Positions 8,472 through 16,961 of a DNA stretch of 64,000 nt are shown one piece after another. This stretch comes from Thiogranum longum (GTDB taxonomy: Bacteria > Pseudomonadota > Gammaproteobacteria > DSM-19610): NCBI RefSeq assembly GCF_004339085.1, contig NZ_SMFX01000001.1, positions 2,451,352 through 2,515,351 on the forward strand, given 5' to 3'. A model generated the notes under the pieces. That model saw only the letters and a list, made by a program, of their open reading frames with translations, was not told the origin of the DNA and searched no databases. Position 1 is the stretch's first letter; each line of letters begins with the position of its first letter. The translations under genes were made by a program, and so were the position numbers.

Positions 8472-8987
8472 ATGCCAAGCACAAGACATATAAATTCATC
8501 GCGCCAGCGACAGGGACAACGGGGCTTCACCATGATTGAGGTTCTGGTGACAGTCATCATCCTGTCCATCGGACTGCTCGGTCTCGCAGGATTGCAGGCC
8601 ACCTCGTTACGCAATAACCAGAGTGCTTTCATACGGTCCCAGGCAACTATCCTGGCCTACGATATTGCTGATCGCATGCGGGCAAATGCAGCAGGCGCTG
8701 CAAACGGTGATTACCAGTTTGATACCGGTAGCGGAGCTCCGGGTTCTGTTGCCAACTGCAGCACATCGACCGGTTGTACGAGTGCGGAAATGGCTCAAAA
8801 CGACCTCAACGAATGGTTTGATTCGGTCACCAATTTACTTCCGGATGGCACCGGAGGCATTTGTATCGACAGTGACCCGGACACTGCAGGTTGCGACGGT
8901 GTGGGCACACAGTTCGTCGTCACAATCACCTGGACTGAAGTCGAAGACGGAAGTACATCCACCTTTACCACGAGTTTCAAGCCATGA
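8472..8987 (+). CDS. pilV: PilV, type IV pilus modification protein (second set)
   Basis: This 171-residue prepilin has a long basic leader ending at G18 before FTMIEVLVTVIILSIGLLGLAGLQ, the PilV signature, followed by ADRMRANAAG, which is conserved in PilV. It acts with PilW, PilX, FimU/FimT and PilE as the pilus-initiating minor pilin complex. Two Cys (ANCSTSTGC) and later CIDSD/GCDG could form disulphides in the periplasm. It starts 30 bases after fimT and overlaps pilW by 4 bases (ATGA). Confidence 0.9.
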   Translation: MPSTRHINSSRQRQGQRGFTMIEVLVTVIILSIGLLGLAGLQATSLRNNQSAFIRSQATILAYDIADRMRANAAGAANGDYQFDTGSGAPGSVANCSTSTGCTSAEMAQNDLNEWFDSVTNLLPDGTGGICIDSDPDTAGCDGVGTQFVVTITWTEVEDGSTSTFTTSFKP

Positions 8988-9952
8988 ATATGCAATACAC
9001 AACCATTAGCCGATCCCGGGAATCCGGATTTACGCTGGTCGAGGTGATGATTGCCATGCTGCTTAGCGTCGTTCTGCTGGGCGGGGTTGTGCAAATCGCT
9101 TCCAGCACCAAGGCCAGTTACCGCAGCAACGAAGCTGTCGCACAACTACAGGAAAACGGGCGCTTCGCGACCGAGATTCTTGCCCGTGACATCCGCATGG
9201 CAGACTTCTGGGGCTGCGCCAATAACGTCGGCCTGGTGACAAACACACTGAATCCGGGAGCAGGCTCTATCGACTTTGCCGATGGCGGCGTAAACGGCAC
9301 CGAAGGGGGTGGCGCGCCCGATACGCTGGTGCTGCGCGGTGGATTTGACAGTGGTATACAAGTAGAAGCACCGTTTGGGCCTTTACCTTCTGCCGATATC
9401 AAGGTAACTCCCGGTAACGGTCTGAACCAGGATGATATCGTTTTAATCAGTGATTGCACGTCTGCGGATATCATGCAGGTCACCAATGCCAACCCGAGCA
9501 CCGCCGGTAATATCGTCCACAACTCAGGTGCCGGCTCTCCGGGCAACAGCACTAAAATTCTCTCCAAGGTCTACACCGGCGACGCCACGGTTTACCGTGC
9601 CCAGCAGCTTAACTACAACATCGCAGTCGGCTCCTCTGGCCAGCCAGCTCTATTCCGAAACGGCCAGGAGCTGGTCGATGGTATCGAAGACCTGCAGATT
9701 CTGTACGGAGAGGACATTGACCCACCCGAGACAGCTGGTTCAGGCGCCGCAAACTACTATGTACCCGCCGACCAGGTAACCGATATGAATAACGTGGTCA
9801 GTATCCGCTTTGCACTGGTAGCACGCAGCTACGGAAACAATGTTGCAAATGGTCAAACCTATTCGGTCCTTGGCACATCTGTCACATCCGCCGACAATCG
9901 TCTGCGTCAGGTGTATACCTCGACTATCGGCATTCGTAATCGCCTCAACTGA
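8984..9952 (+). CDS. pilW: PilW, minor pilin assembly protein (second set)
   Basis: The 322-residue prepilin has a class III signal ending at G15, followed by FTLVEVMIAMLLSVVLLGGVVQ. The downstream pattern (YRSNEAVAQLQENGRFATEILARDIRMADFWGCAN) is the conserved PilW region after the helix. The C-terminal half ends with the usual FALVARS and RLRQVYTSTIGIRNRL motif. Its length matches typical PilW. It is translationally coupled to pilV and lies 9 bases before pilX. Confidence 0.92.
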   Translation: MNMQYTTISRSRESGFTLVEVMIAMLLSVVLLGGVVQIASSTKASYRSNEAVAQLQENGRFATEILARDIRMADFWGCANNVGLVTNTLNPGAGSIDFADGGVNGTEGGGAPDTLVLRGGFDSGIQVEAPFGPLPSADIKVTPGNGLNQDDIVLISDCTSADIMQVTNANPSTAGNIVHNSGAGSPGNSTKILSKVYTGDATVYRAQQLNYNIAVGSSGQPALFRNGQELVDGIEDLQILYGEDIDPPETAGSGAANYYVPADQVTDMNNVVSIRFALVARSYGNNVANGQTYSVLGTSVTSADNRLRQVYTSTIGIRNRLN

Positions 9953-9961
9953 CACCTTAAA

Positions 9962-10534
9962 ATGATGACAGCCATGAAAACACAAAACTTACACAGCACA
10001 GGATCACGTCATAGTCAGCAAGGCGCTGTGCTTGCTGTTGCACTGATGATCCTCCTGATTATGACCATGATCGGAATCAGCGGCATGCGCGGCACGATTC
10101 TCCAGGAGCGCATGGCAAACAACACAAGAGATCGCAACCAGGCATTTCAGGCTGCAGAATCCTCCTTGCGCGACGCAGAAGCTTACGTGGAAACAATTGT
10201 AACGACCGGTGCCTTCGACGGCACCGCCGGGCTGTTCGGAGAGGCCCAGGGTGAACCGGATTTCCTGGCAGCGACCACGTGGACCGACAATGCATACTCG
10301 GTCGAAGCCGACAATGTACCCGGTTCCGTTAACCCACCCCGCTACTTTATCAAACAGTCCAGCACGATAACCGGCGTTCAGGGAGCTTTAAACCTGTCCG
10401 GGTACGGTGACAACAAGGGTATTGGGGATGTAACAACTTTCAGGATTACGGCGCGTGGCATCGGCGCATCACAGGATGATGACGGTGCATCTACCGAAGT
10501 GGTATTGCGTTCCTATTACGGACGTATTTTCTGA
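9962..10534 (+). CDS. pilX: PilX, minor pilin assembly protein (second set)
   Basis: The 190-residue protein has the PilX pattern: a leader ending at G21, AVLAVALMILLIMTMIGISGMR, then QERMANNTRDRNQAFQAAESSLRDAE. PilX is an inner-membrane pseudopilin needed for tip complex assembly and PilY1 display. The C-terminus FRITARGIGAS....VVLRSYYGRIF is also typical. ATG codons at 9962, 9965 and 9974 all keep the signal, so the exact start is uncertain. A 67-base gap with a run of G and an AAAAGG ribosome-binding site precedes pilY1. Confidence 0.9.
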   Translation: MMTAMKTQNLHSTGSRHSQQGAVLAVALMILLIMTMIGISGMRGTILQERMANNTRDRNQAFQAAESSLRDAEAYVETIVTTGAFDGTAGLFGEAQGEPDFLAATTWTDNAYSVEADNVPGSVNPPRYFIKQSSTITGVQGALNLSGYGDNKGIGDVTTFRITARGIGASQDDDGASTEVVLRSYYGRIF

Positions 10535-10601
10535 CCGGTATAACCGGAACCGAACACATTACAGATATTGACGAATTTCATCCCCCGGGGGGTAAAAGGC
10601 C

Positions 10602-13600
10602 ATGAGTAACACGACAATTTTCAAACTGAATACGCTGACTGCCGGCATCATGACCTGCCTGATGGCATCACCGACATCAACATACGGTGCGCCTGGTAAT
10701 CTTGCCAGTTCTCCCCTGTTTCTTCAGAGCAATGTTGAACCGAATATCCTGTTCCTGCTGGATGACTCCGGCAGCATGGACTGGGAAGCCATGACCAGGG
10801 ATTTCTCCAACGGTGGCAGGTTCACAGGCACACAACCTGACGGAAGCAGCCCGGCAGGAAGCGGCAGCGTCAAACACCGTGACAGTAATGACAGTGGAAC
10901 CGCAAATTGCAATTTCGGCAGTGGCACCTTTAACGGCTATATCTATGGTGTAGAGTTTGGCATCAACAACTATGGCGATAACGCAAACGACTGCAATACC
11001 GCAGACGATGAAGCCTGGCGTTTCCGTAACAGTGACTTCAACCCGTTATATTTTGATCCTGCCAAAACCTATGTCCCGTGGTCTGGTGTCGATGTCAACG
11101 GCAACCCGTTTATTGATGCACCTGTCACTGCTGCGCCCGCCGACCCTTACAACCCCGGCGGCGAAACAATCGACCTCACCCAGCACAATTCAAACTGGGG
11201 AGGTGGTACCGTGCGCTTCACCAGCGATCGCGACACCGATGGCAGCCCGGATGGCTTCCGGTATTACACCTGGACAGACACGGATGGCGACGGGCTGTTC
11301 GATGATGGTGAAGAAACCGAGCACCTGGTCAAAAATGAATCCGCCGCGATCCAGCAGAACTTCGCCAACTGGTTCAGCTATTACCGAAGCCGCCACCTGG
11401 TCGCCAAGGCTGCCTATGGACAGGTCATCGCATCCACCAATGCTGCACGCATGGGTCTTGTGACACTGCACAACAACAACAATGTCAATACTGCAATCAG
11501 CGCCATGAACAGTGATCCGGCCTCCGGCGCAAAGCGCACACTGCTGGATGCGCTCTATACCTTCCAGCCGAACAGCGGAACACCGCTACGTACAACACTG
11601 AACCAGGCCGGTCGCTATCTTGCCTGCGAAACAAATAATTTCTTCGGCACCTGCCCTGCTGTTGCGCCCAGTTCCGGAGGAGAATGTCAGCAAAACTTTA
11701 CTGTCGCCATGACTGATGGATTCTATAACGGTGGATTTGACCTGACCGATAACGCCTCACCATCTGCCAGCAACGACAATGAAGACGGTAACGGAGACAG
11801 CAGCTGGGACGGAGCATCCTATGCCGATGCCCAGGGAGACACGCTGGCTGATATAGCCATGCACTACTACGAAACGGACCTGCGCTCAACGGTTACCGAT
11901 GATGTGCCCACAGTAAGCGGCGTGGATGACAATGACGCACAGCACATGGTGACCTACACCATTGCATTCGGTGTAGACGGCACCTTGACCGCCATGCCAC
12001 CCAACAAGACAGACGCCTTCGCCTGGCCAAGTCCTTTTGACAACACTGGCGGTCTCAGGGATGCCAGAAGGATCGATGACCTGCGTCATGCTGCCTGGAA
12101 TGGCCGGGGCGAATTTCTGAGTGCCCAGAACCCGCAAGACCTGATCACCGGAATGCGCAGCGCACTGGGCTCTATTTCCGGCAGAACAGGTTCTTCAGCC
12201 TCTGTAGCCTTCAACTCCGGGTCACTCAGCACCAATTCGGAGATTTACCTGGCACTGTTCAACAGTGAAAAATGGAGCGGCGATCTGTTTGCATTTTCAC
12301 TGGACCCCGTGACAGGTGATATCAGCAACTCAATCACATGGTCTGCTGCGACCCAGCTCGATGCCAGGAATATCACGTCAAACCCCAGAGTCATACTGAC
12401 TTACGGCGACACGGACAACAATAACGTAGCCGATGAAGGCGTTGCACTGAACTGGGGCAATCTGACTTCCAGTCAGAAAAACGACTTCCGCACAAACTCA
12501 AGTGGAACGCTGGATAGCGAATCCACCGGCATGGCAAGACTCGGTTATATCAGGGGTGACAGGAACTGCGAACCCGCATCACCAGGCACCTGTAACTACA
12601 ATACAGTGGCGCCGGCGTTTTCTACCAAAAGCCTGCGCGAACGCAACAGTCGGTTAGGCGACATCATGCATTCCGGCCCTGTTTTTGCCGGACGCCCGGA
12701 GTCAGGCTGGCCTGATATCGCCCCCTTCCCGACCACCAGCGGCAACACATACAGTGAATTTCAGACCAGCCAGGCTTCACGACAGGGTGTTATCTATGTG
12801 GGTGGCAATGACGGGATGTTGCATGCCTTCAATCAGGCTGATGGTGAGGAAATACTGGCTTATGTTCCCGGTCAGTTGTACTCGACAAATGCCGCTGAAG
12901 GTTTACATTACCTGACAGACCCAAACTACACCCATAGTTACTATGTAGACCAGACGCCCTCAATCGCTGATGCCTACATAAAAACCACGCCTACAGACAG
13001 CGTGAGCTGGAAAACCGTACTGGTTGGAAGCCTGCGTGGTGGTGGGCGCGGAATGTTCGCGCTGGATGTCACAAATCCATCCACTTTCTCGGAAAGCAGC
13101 AACACACCACAGAACATTGTCATGTGGGAATTCAACAATACGGATGAACCCGACCTCGGCTACACCTTCAGTCGTCCGTCTATCGTCCCGCTGGAAGGTT
13201 CCGGGGGAACGGTAGTATGGGCGGCTATTTTCGGAAATGGCTATAACGATACCGGTGACGGCGAAGCAAAACTGTTTGTCCTGTTTCTGGAAGGTGGCCT
13301 GGACGGAACATGGACTGTGGGTACTGACTATCTCGAAATCACTACAGGCGTTGGCGACACCAGCAACCGGAATGGCCTGGCCACACCCGCTGTTATCGAT
13401 AGTGATAGCGATGGCTTCGCTGACCGGGTTTATGCCGGTGACCTGAATGGCAATATGTGGGCATTCGATCTGTCGGGGGCAAACACTACCAACTGGAAAT
13501 CTGCCTACAAGGCCGGGGCAAACCCTGCGCCTTTATTTATCGCAGGCAGTAACCAGCAAATCACTACAACACCGGTAATTGTCCGCAACGAAAACCAGCC

Positions 13601-14243
13601 CACCTCGGCTACCAACAAGCCGAATACGCTGGTTATTTTCGGAACAGGGCAATATCTCACTACCGCAGACATCACCACGACTGATACACAGTCCATGTAT
13701 GGCATCTGGGATTCGGGGACTGACTCTCTTGGTCGCAGCGACCTGGTTGAACAGACGATTTCAACGGGTATCTCGTCTGAAAGCGTGGTTGGGCGAACAC
13801 TGACCGATGCACCTGTGGATTACACGGGATCGGACTATGGCTGGTACATGGACTTGCCTACTACCGGCGAGCGTTCCATCACGGACCCTGTCATTCGCGG
13901 AGACCTGGTGTTCTTCAACACGACCATTCCGGATGCGAACCCCTGTAACTTTGGCGGCACCGGGTGGTTGATGGTTGCAAAGTGGCTGAATGGAGGAAGA
14001 CCGGATGCGGCCGCCTTTGACCTGAATGGCGACGGCACACTGGACAATCTCGATGAGATCGGAAGTGTGGGTGCTGCCGGCATCCAGGTAGACGGTCTTC
14101 CGACTGCCCCGTCCAACCTGGGTAACAAGCGATATGTCGCTACTACTGAAACCACAGGTGGTGACTCAATTGGCGTAACAGATATTGAAAAGGTTGATGG
14201 TCCCAATACAGGCCGTTTGTCATGGGAAGAAGTTGAGCTGTAG
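10602..14243 (+). CDS. pilY1: PilY1, pilus tip-associated adhesin and assembly factor
   Basis: This 1213-residue exported protein begins with a signal peptide (cleavage near TYGA). The N-terminal part is a von Willebrand A-like domain with a MIDAS motif, DDSGSM at 54-59, interrupted by an EF-hand-like DTDGDGLFDDGEE. The C-terminal half is the PilC/PilY1 beta-propeller with a calcium loop, DSDSDGFAD at about 933-941, followed by VYAGDLNGNMW. YIRGDR is at about 649-654, matching the conserved RGD position before the propeller. PilY1 sits at the pilus tip, promotes extension and adhesion, and its calcium site sets retraction. The order FimT-PilV-PilW-PilX-PilY1-PilY2-PilE is the classic Pseudomonas arrangement. 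Confidence 0.95.
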   Translation: MSNTTIFKLNTLTAGIMTCLMASPTSTYGAPGNLASSPLFLQSNVEPNILFLLDDSGSMDWEAMTRDFSNGGRFTGTQPDGSSPAGSGSVKHRDSNDSGTANCNFGSGTFNGYIYGVEFGINNYGDNANDCNTADDEAWRFRNSDFNPLYFDPAKTYVPWSGVDVNGNPFIDAPVTAAPADPYNPGGETIDLTQHNSNWGGGTVRFTSDRDTDGSPDGFRYYTWTDTDGDGLFDDGEETEHLVKNESAAIQQNFANWFSYYRSRHLVAKAAYGQVIASTNAARMGLVTLHNNNNVNTAISAMNSDPASGAKRTLLDALYTFQPNSGTPLRTTLNQAGRYLACETNNFFGTCPAVAPSSGGECQQNFTVAMTDGFYNGGFDLTDNASPSASNDNEDGNGDSSWDGASYADAQGDTLADIAMHYYETDLRSTVTDDVPTVSGVDDNDAQHMVTYTIAFGVDGTLTAMPPNKTDAFAWPSPFDNTGGLRDARRIDDLRHAAWNGRGEFLSAQNPQDLITGMRSALGSISGRTGSSASVAFNSGSLSTNSEIYLALFNSEKWSGDLFAFSLDPVTGDISNSITWSAATQLDARNITSNPRVILTYGDTDNNNVADEGVALNWGNLTSSQKNDFRTNSSGTLDSESTGMARLGYIRGDRNCEPASPGTCNYNTVAPAFSTKSLRERNSRLGDIMHSGPVFAGRPESGWPDIAPFPTTSGNTYSEFQTSQASRQGVIYVGGNDGMLHAFNQADGEEILAYVPGQLYSTNAAEGLHYLTDPNYTHSYYVDQTPSIADAYIKTTPTDSVSWKTVLVGSLRGGGRGMFALDVTNPSTFSESSNTPQNIVMWEFNNTDEPDLGYTFSRPSIVPLEGSGGTVVWAAIFGNGYNDTGDGEAKLFVLFLEGGLDGTWTVGTDYLEITTGVGDTSNRNGLATPAVIDSDSDGFADRVYAGDLNGNMWAFDLSGANTTNWKSAYKAGANPAPLFIAGSNQQITTTPVIVRNENQPTSATNKPNTLVIFGTGQYLTTADITTTDTQSMYGIWDSGTDSLGRSDLVEQTISTGISSESVVGRTLTDAPVDYTGSDYGWYMDLPTTGERSITDPVIRGDLVFFNTTIPDANPCNFGGTGWLMVAKWLNGGRPDAAAFDLNGDGTLDNLDEIGSVGAAGIQVDGLPTAPSNLGNKRYVATTETTGGDSIGVTDIEKVDGPNTGRLSWEEVEL

Positions 14244-14264
14244 GGCCAACACAGGAGAGAACAG

Positions 14265-14600
14265 ATGAAACGATTATTCACTCTATGCGGATTTATTCTT
14301 AGCCTCTCGCTTTTCGGCGTGACGCATGCCGGAAAGCTGCCTGGATATTATCCTGCAAACTTCCAGGGCACCGGCTTTATTGACCGGATTGATTTCGGTA
14401 GCGGAGAAATAGTGGTCAATGACTCATTGCTGGCGCTATCAGAAACTGCCACCGTTAACTCTCTGTCAAAAGCGGGGGATTCACTCGGACGGCTGAGCAA
14501 GGGTGTTCACATAGGCTACCGTTACGACAACATCGATGGCCTGAAAGTCATCACGACTATATGGCTGCTACCCGGAAATTATGGCCAGACAAGAGATTAA
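14265..14600 (+). CDS. PilY2-like small pilus protein
   Basis: The 111-residue protein has a signal peptide (LSLFGVTHA|GK), then a small beta-rich domain (GFIDRIDFGSGEIVVNDSLLALSETATVNSL...GVHIGYRYD). The pattern of a residue-modified statement, 'generates an RNA-binding-like strand pair', cannot be assigned further, but small exported proteins of this size and location are called PilY2 in Pseudomonas. A ribosome-binding site (AGGAGAGA) precedes the ATG. It lies 21 bases after pilY1 and 12 before pilE, so it is within the operon. Its role is poorly known. Confidence 0.68.
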   Translation: MKRLFTLCGFILSLSLFGVTHAGKLPGYYPANFQGTGFIDRIDFGSGEIVVNDSLLALSETATVNSLSKAGDSLGRLSKGVHIGYRYDNIDGLKVITTIWLLPGNYGQTRD

Positions 14601-14612
14601 GGAGTAATTGAG

Positions 14613-15041
14613 ATGCATAAACACTATGGATTTACGCTGATCGAACTGATGATTGTTATCGCCATCGTCGCTATTCTGGCCAGCATCGCCTACCCCTCCT
14701 ACCAGGACCAGGTCCGCAAGTCACGGCGGGCAGACTGTGAGGGCTCGTTACTGGGTCTCGCGAACGCGATGGAACGCTTCCATACCGCCAACAATACTTT
14801 TGCAACGGCAACTATTGGCGCCGGAGCCGGTAACATTTTTCCGAACCAGTGCCCCATAGACGGGGGAACGGCCACTTATGACCTTACGATTGCTGCAGCC
14901 AGCGGTTCAGCCTATACGATTCAGGCCGCACCGACCGGCCCGCAAGCCACTGACAAGTGCGGAACACTGACCCTGACAAGCACGGGCCTTAAAGGTGTAA
15001 CGGCAGCAACAGGCGGCCTCACTGCGGCTGATTGCTGGTAA
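14613..15041 (+). CDS. pilE: PilE, type IV minor pilin
   Basis: The 142-residue prepilin has the leader [34 protein letters not shown], with Glu at mature position 5, followed by [28 protein letters not shown], the PilE pattern. C-terminal Cys residues (DKCGTLTL and ADCW) fit the disulphide loop of PilE. It ends the second pilus operon. Its 3' end overlaps the convergent ispH by 23 bases and no terminator hairpin separates them. Confidence 0.92.
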   Translation: MHKHYGFTLIELMIVIAIVAILASIAYPSYQDQVRKSRRADCEGSLLGLANAMERFHTANNTFATATIGAGAGNIFPNQCPIDGGTATYDLTIAAASGSAYTIQAAPTGPQATDKCGTLTLTSTGLKGVTAATGGLTAADCW

Positions 15042-15972
15042 CCCTCAGCGCCTTTGGCATTGCAAAGGTAATCGTCTCTTCGCGGCCGGCCAGTTCCTGA
15101 ACGCCGGCCGCACCCCATTCTTCAAGTCGACTGATCACTTCGCGAACCAGTACTTCGGGCGCTGAAGCGCCGGCTGTGACACCCACCTTTACCTCACCTT
15201 GCAACCAGCCAGGTTCTATCTGCCCGGGACCGTCGATGAGATAGGCTTTCACCCCTCGCTGCTCGGCCAGTTCGCGCAGGCGGTTTGAGTTGGAACTGTT
15301 GGGTGAACCAACGACCAGCACCAGGTCAACCTGTTCCGCCAACTGTCGCACGGCGTCCTGGCGGTTCTGGGTGGCGTAGCAAATGTCATTCTTGCGCGGT
15401 CCCTCGATTTCCGGGAAGCGCGCGCGCAACGCATCGATCACCTTTGCAGTGTCGTCAACGGAAAGCGTGGTTTGTGTCACGTAACTGAGATGAGTGCCAT
15501 CACGAACGGACAGCTGTTCTACGTCATCAATAGTTTCCACCAGGTAGATCTGTCCGCCAGCAGAGGCATCATACTGACCCATGGTGCCTTCCACTTCGGG
15601 ATGCCCCTCGTGTCCGATAAGGATACACTCCCGCCCATCGCGGCTGAAGCGTGTGACCTCCATATGCACCTTGGTGACCAGGGGACAGGTCGCGTCAAAT
15701 ACACGCAGACCTCGCAGACGCGCTTCTTCCTGTACGGCGAGCGACACACCATGCGCACTGAAGATCACGGTTCCGTCATCCGGCACTTTATCCAGTTCAT
15801 CGACAAACACTGCCCCCCTTTCACGCAGGTTGCTGACAACATAGCGATTGTGCACAACTTCATGACGCACATAGATGGGTGCGCCAAAAAGTTCCAGCGC
15901 ACGATTGACGATATCGATCGCCCGGTCGACGCCGGCGCAGAAGCCTCTTGGATTAGCCAGTAATACCTGCAT
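15019..15972 (-). CDS. ispH: IspH, 4-hydroxy-3-methylbut-2-enyl diphosphate reductase
   Basis: The 317-residue protein is a full-length LytB/IspH. It catalyses the last step of the MEP isoprenoid pathway, making IPP and DMAPP with a [4Fe-4S] cluster. Ligands C12 ([12 protein letters not shown]), C96 (DATCPLV) and C198 (NDICYATQ) are present, as are HEVVHN, SAHGVS, HEGHPE and SPNSSNS. It is the last gene of ribF-ileS-lspA-fkpB-ispH, a common gammaproteobacterial order. Its tail runs 23 bases into pilE on the other strand. Confidence 0.98.
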   Translation of the reverse strand: MQVLLANPRGFCAGVDRAIDIVNRALELFGAPIYVRHEVVHNRYVVSNLRERGAVFVDELDKVPDDGTVIFSAHGVSLAVQEEARLRGLRVFDATCPLVTKVHMEVTRFSRDGRECILIGHEGHPEVEGTMGQYDASAGGQIYLVETIDDVEQLSVRDGTHLSYVTQTTLSVDDTAKVIDALRARFPEIEGPRKNDICYATQNRQDAVRQLAEQVDLVLVVGSPNSSNSNRLRELAEQRGVKAYLIDGPGQIEPGWLQGEVKVGVTAGASAPEVLVREVISRLEEWGAAGVQELAGREETITFAMPKALRVTSNQPQ

Positions 15973-16030
15973 AAAAATGTCCTGTCGGTCTGCTTTGGCT
16001 GATTATATCCACCTGCCGGGTTGTGCTGTG

Positions 16031-16477
16031 CTACTCCTCATCAAGTGGAGGGTATTCCACTTCGAGGATATCCACTTCGAAAACGATTTCCCGCCCGGCC
16101 AGTGGATGATTGAAATCAACGTTTACACGGTCGTTCATCACCTCCAGGACAGCACCTGGAATTTCCTGCCCGTGCGGGTCGGAGAAGCCGATAATCTGCC
16201 CCGGCTCTGGCGACATGCCGGCCGGGAAGGTGGCAAGATCCAGCCACCTGATCGCATCCTCGCGACGCGAACCGAAGGCCTGTCCCGGCATCAACGTCAA
16301 TGTCTGCTGACTCCCGGCTCGCAACCCGAACAGCGCAAGTTCCAGCCCCTTGTCGAGGACGCCTTCACCCATCACAAAGGTTAGCGGCTCGTCACCAAAG
16401 CTGCTGTCGACTTCCATGCCATCCTTCAGTCGCAGGGCGTAATGCAGGGTTACACGACAACCTGCCGTAATCGACAT
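16031..16477 (-). CDS. fkpB: FkpB/SlpA-like FKBP-type peptidyl-prolyl isomerase
   Basis: The 148-residue protein is a SlyD/SlpA-type FKBP with an insert-in-flap domain. It shows VTLHYALRLKDGMEVDSSFGDEPLTFVMGEGVLDKGLELALFGL, then a domain with HGQEIPGAVLEVMNDRVNVDFNHPLAGREIVFEV. It accelerates proline isomerisation and has chaperone activity in the cytoplasm. The ATG at 16477 is chosen because it directly follows the lspA stop; an in-frame ATG at 16501 would overlap lspA by 23 bases. Its location between lspA and ispH matches E. coli. Confidence 0.93.
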   Translation of the reverse strand: MSITAGCRVTLHYALRLKDGMEVDSSFGDEPLTFVMGEGVLDKGLELALFGLRAGSQQTLTLMPGQAFGSRREDAIRWLDLATFPAGMSPEPGQIIGFSDPHGQEIPGAVLEVMNDRVNVDFNHPLAGREIVFEVDILEVEYPPLDEE

Positions 16478-16478
16478 T

Positions 16479-16946
16479 TCAGTCAGACTCCCGTCGTGCA
16501 AACAGGCTGTCCCAGATCAGCAACACGGCCCCGACTGAAATAGCCGAATCAGCGATGTTGAATGCAGGCCAGTAATACTGCTTATAATAAATCTGGATAA
16601 AGTCCACCACATGACCCAGCCACAAGCGATCGATCAGGTTCCCGACTGCACCGCCCAGCACCAGCGCCAATGCAACGGAAAGCAGTACCTGGTCCTGCTT
16701 CAGACGACGCAACCAGAGGGTCAAAAATACTGCCGCGCCTGCTGAAACAACCACAAAAAACCAGCGCTGCCAACCCGAGGCATCGCTCAGAAAACTGAAG
16801 GCCGCGCCCCGGTTATACAACAAGGTCAGGTTAAAAGAGGGGAAAACCGCCAACGGTTCTGCATACGTCAGAACGTTAACCGCCAATGATTTGGTAAGCT
16901 GGTCCAACACCACTACCAGCAGGGCAAGCGCGAGCCATTTCTTCAC
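16479..16946 (-). CDS. lspA: LspA, lipoprotein signal peptidase II
   Basis: The 155-residue inner-membrane aspartic protease has four hydrophobic helices and the conserved boxes VVLDQLTKS, YNRGAAFSFL, GGAVGNLIDR, HVVDFI and FNIADSAISVGA. The catalytic aspartates are D115 (VVDF) and D133 (NIAD). It removes signal peptides from diacylglyceryl prolipoproteins. It lies 15 bases downstream of ileS in the same operon. Confidence 0.97.
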   Translation of the reverse strand: MKKWLALALLVVVLDQLTKSLAVNVLTYAEPLAVFPSFNLTLLYNRGAAFSFLSDASGWQRWFFVVVSAGAAVFLTLWLRRLKQDQVLLSVALALVLGGAVGNLIDRLWLGHVVDFIQIYYKQYYWPAFNIADSAISVGAVLLIWDSLFARRESD

Positions 16947-16961
16947 ATCGATATCCGGGCG

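Noticed and set aside
15472-15963. A 163-codon plus-strand frame inside ispH
   Set aside because: Antisense to an intact IspH with all cluster ligands.
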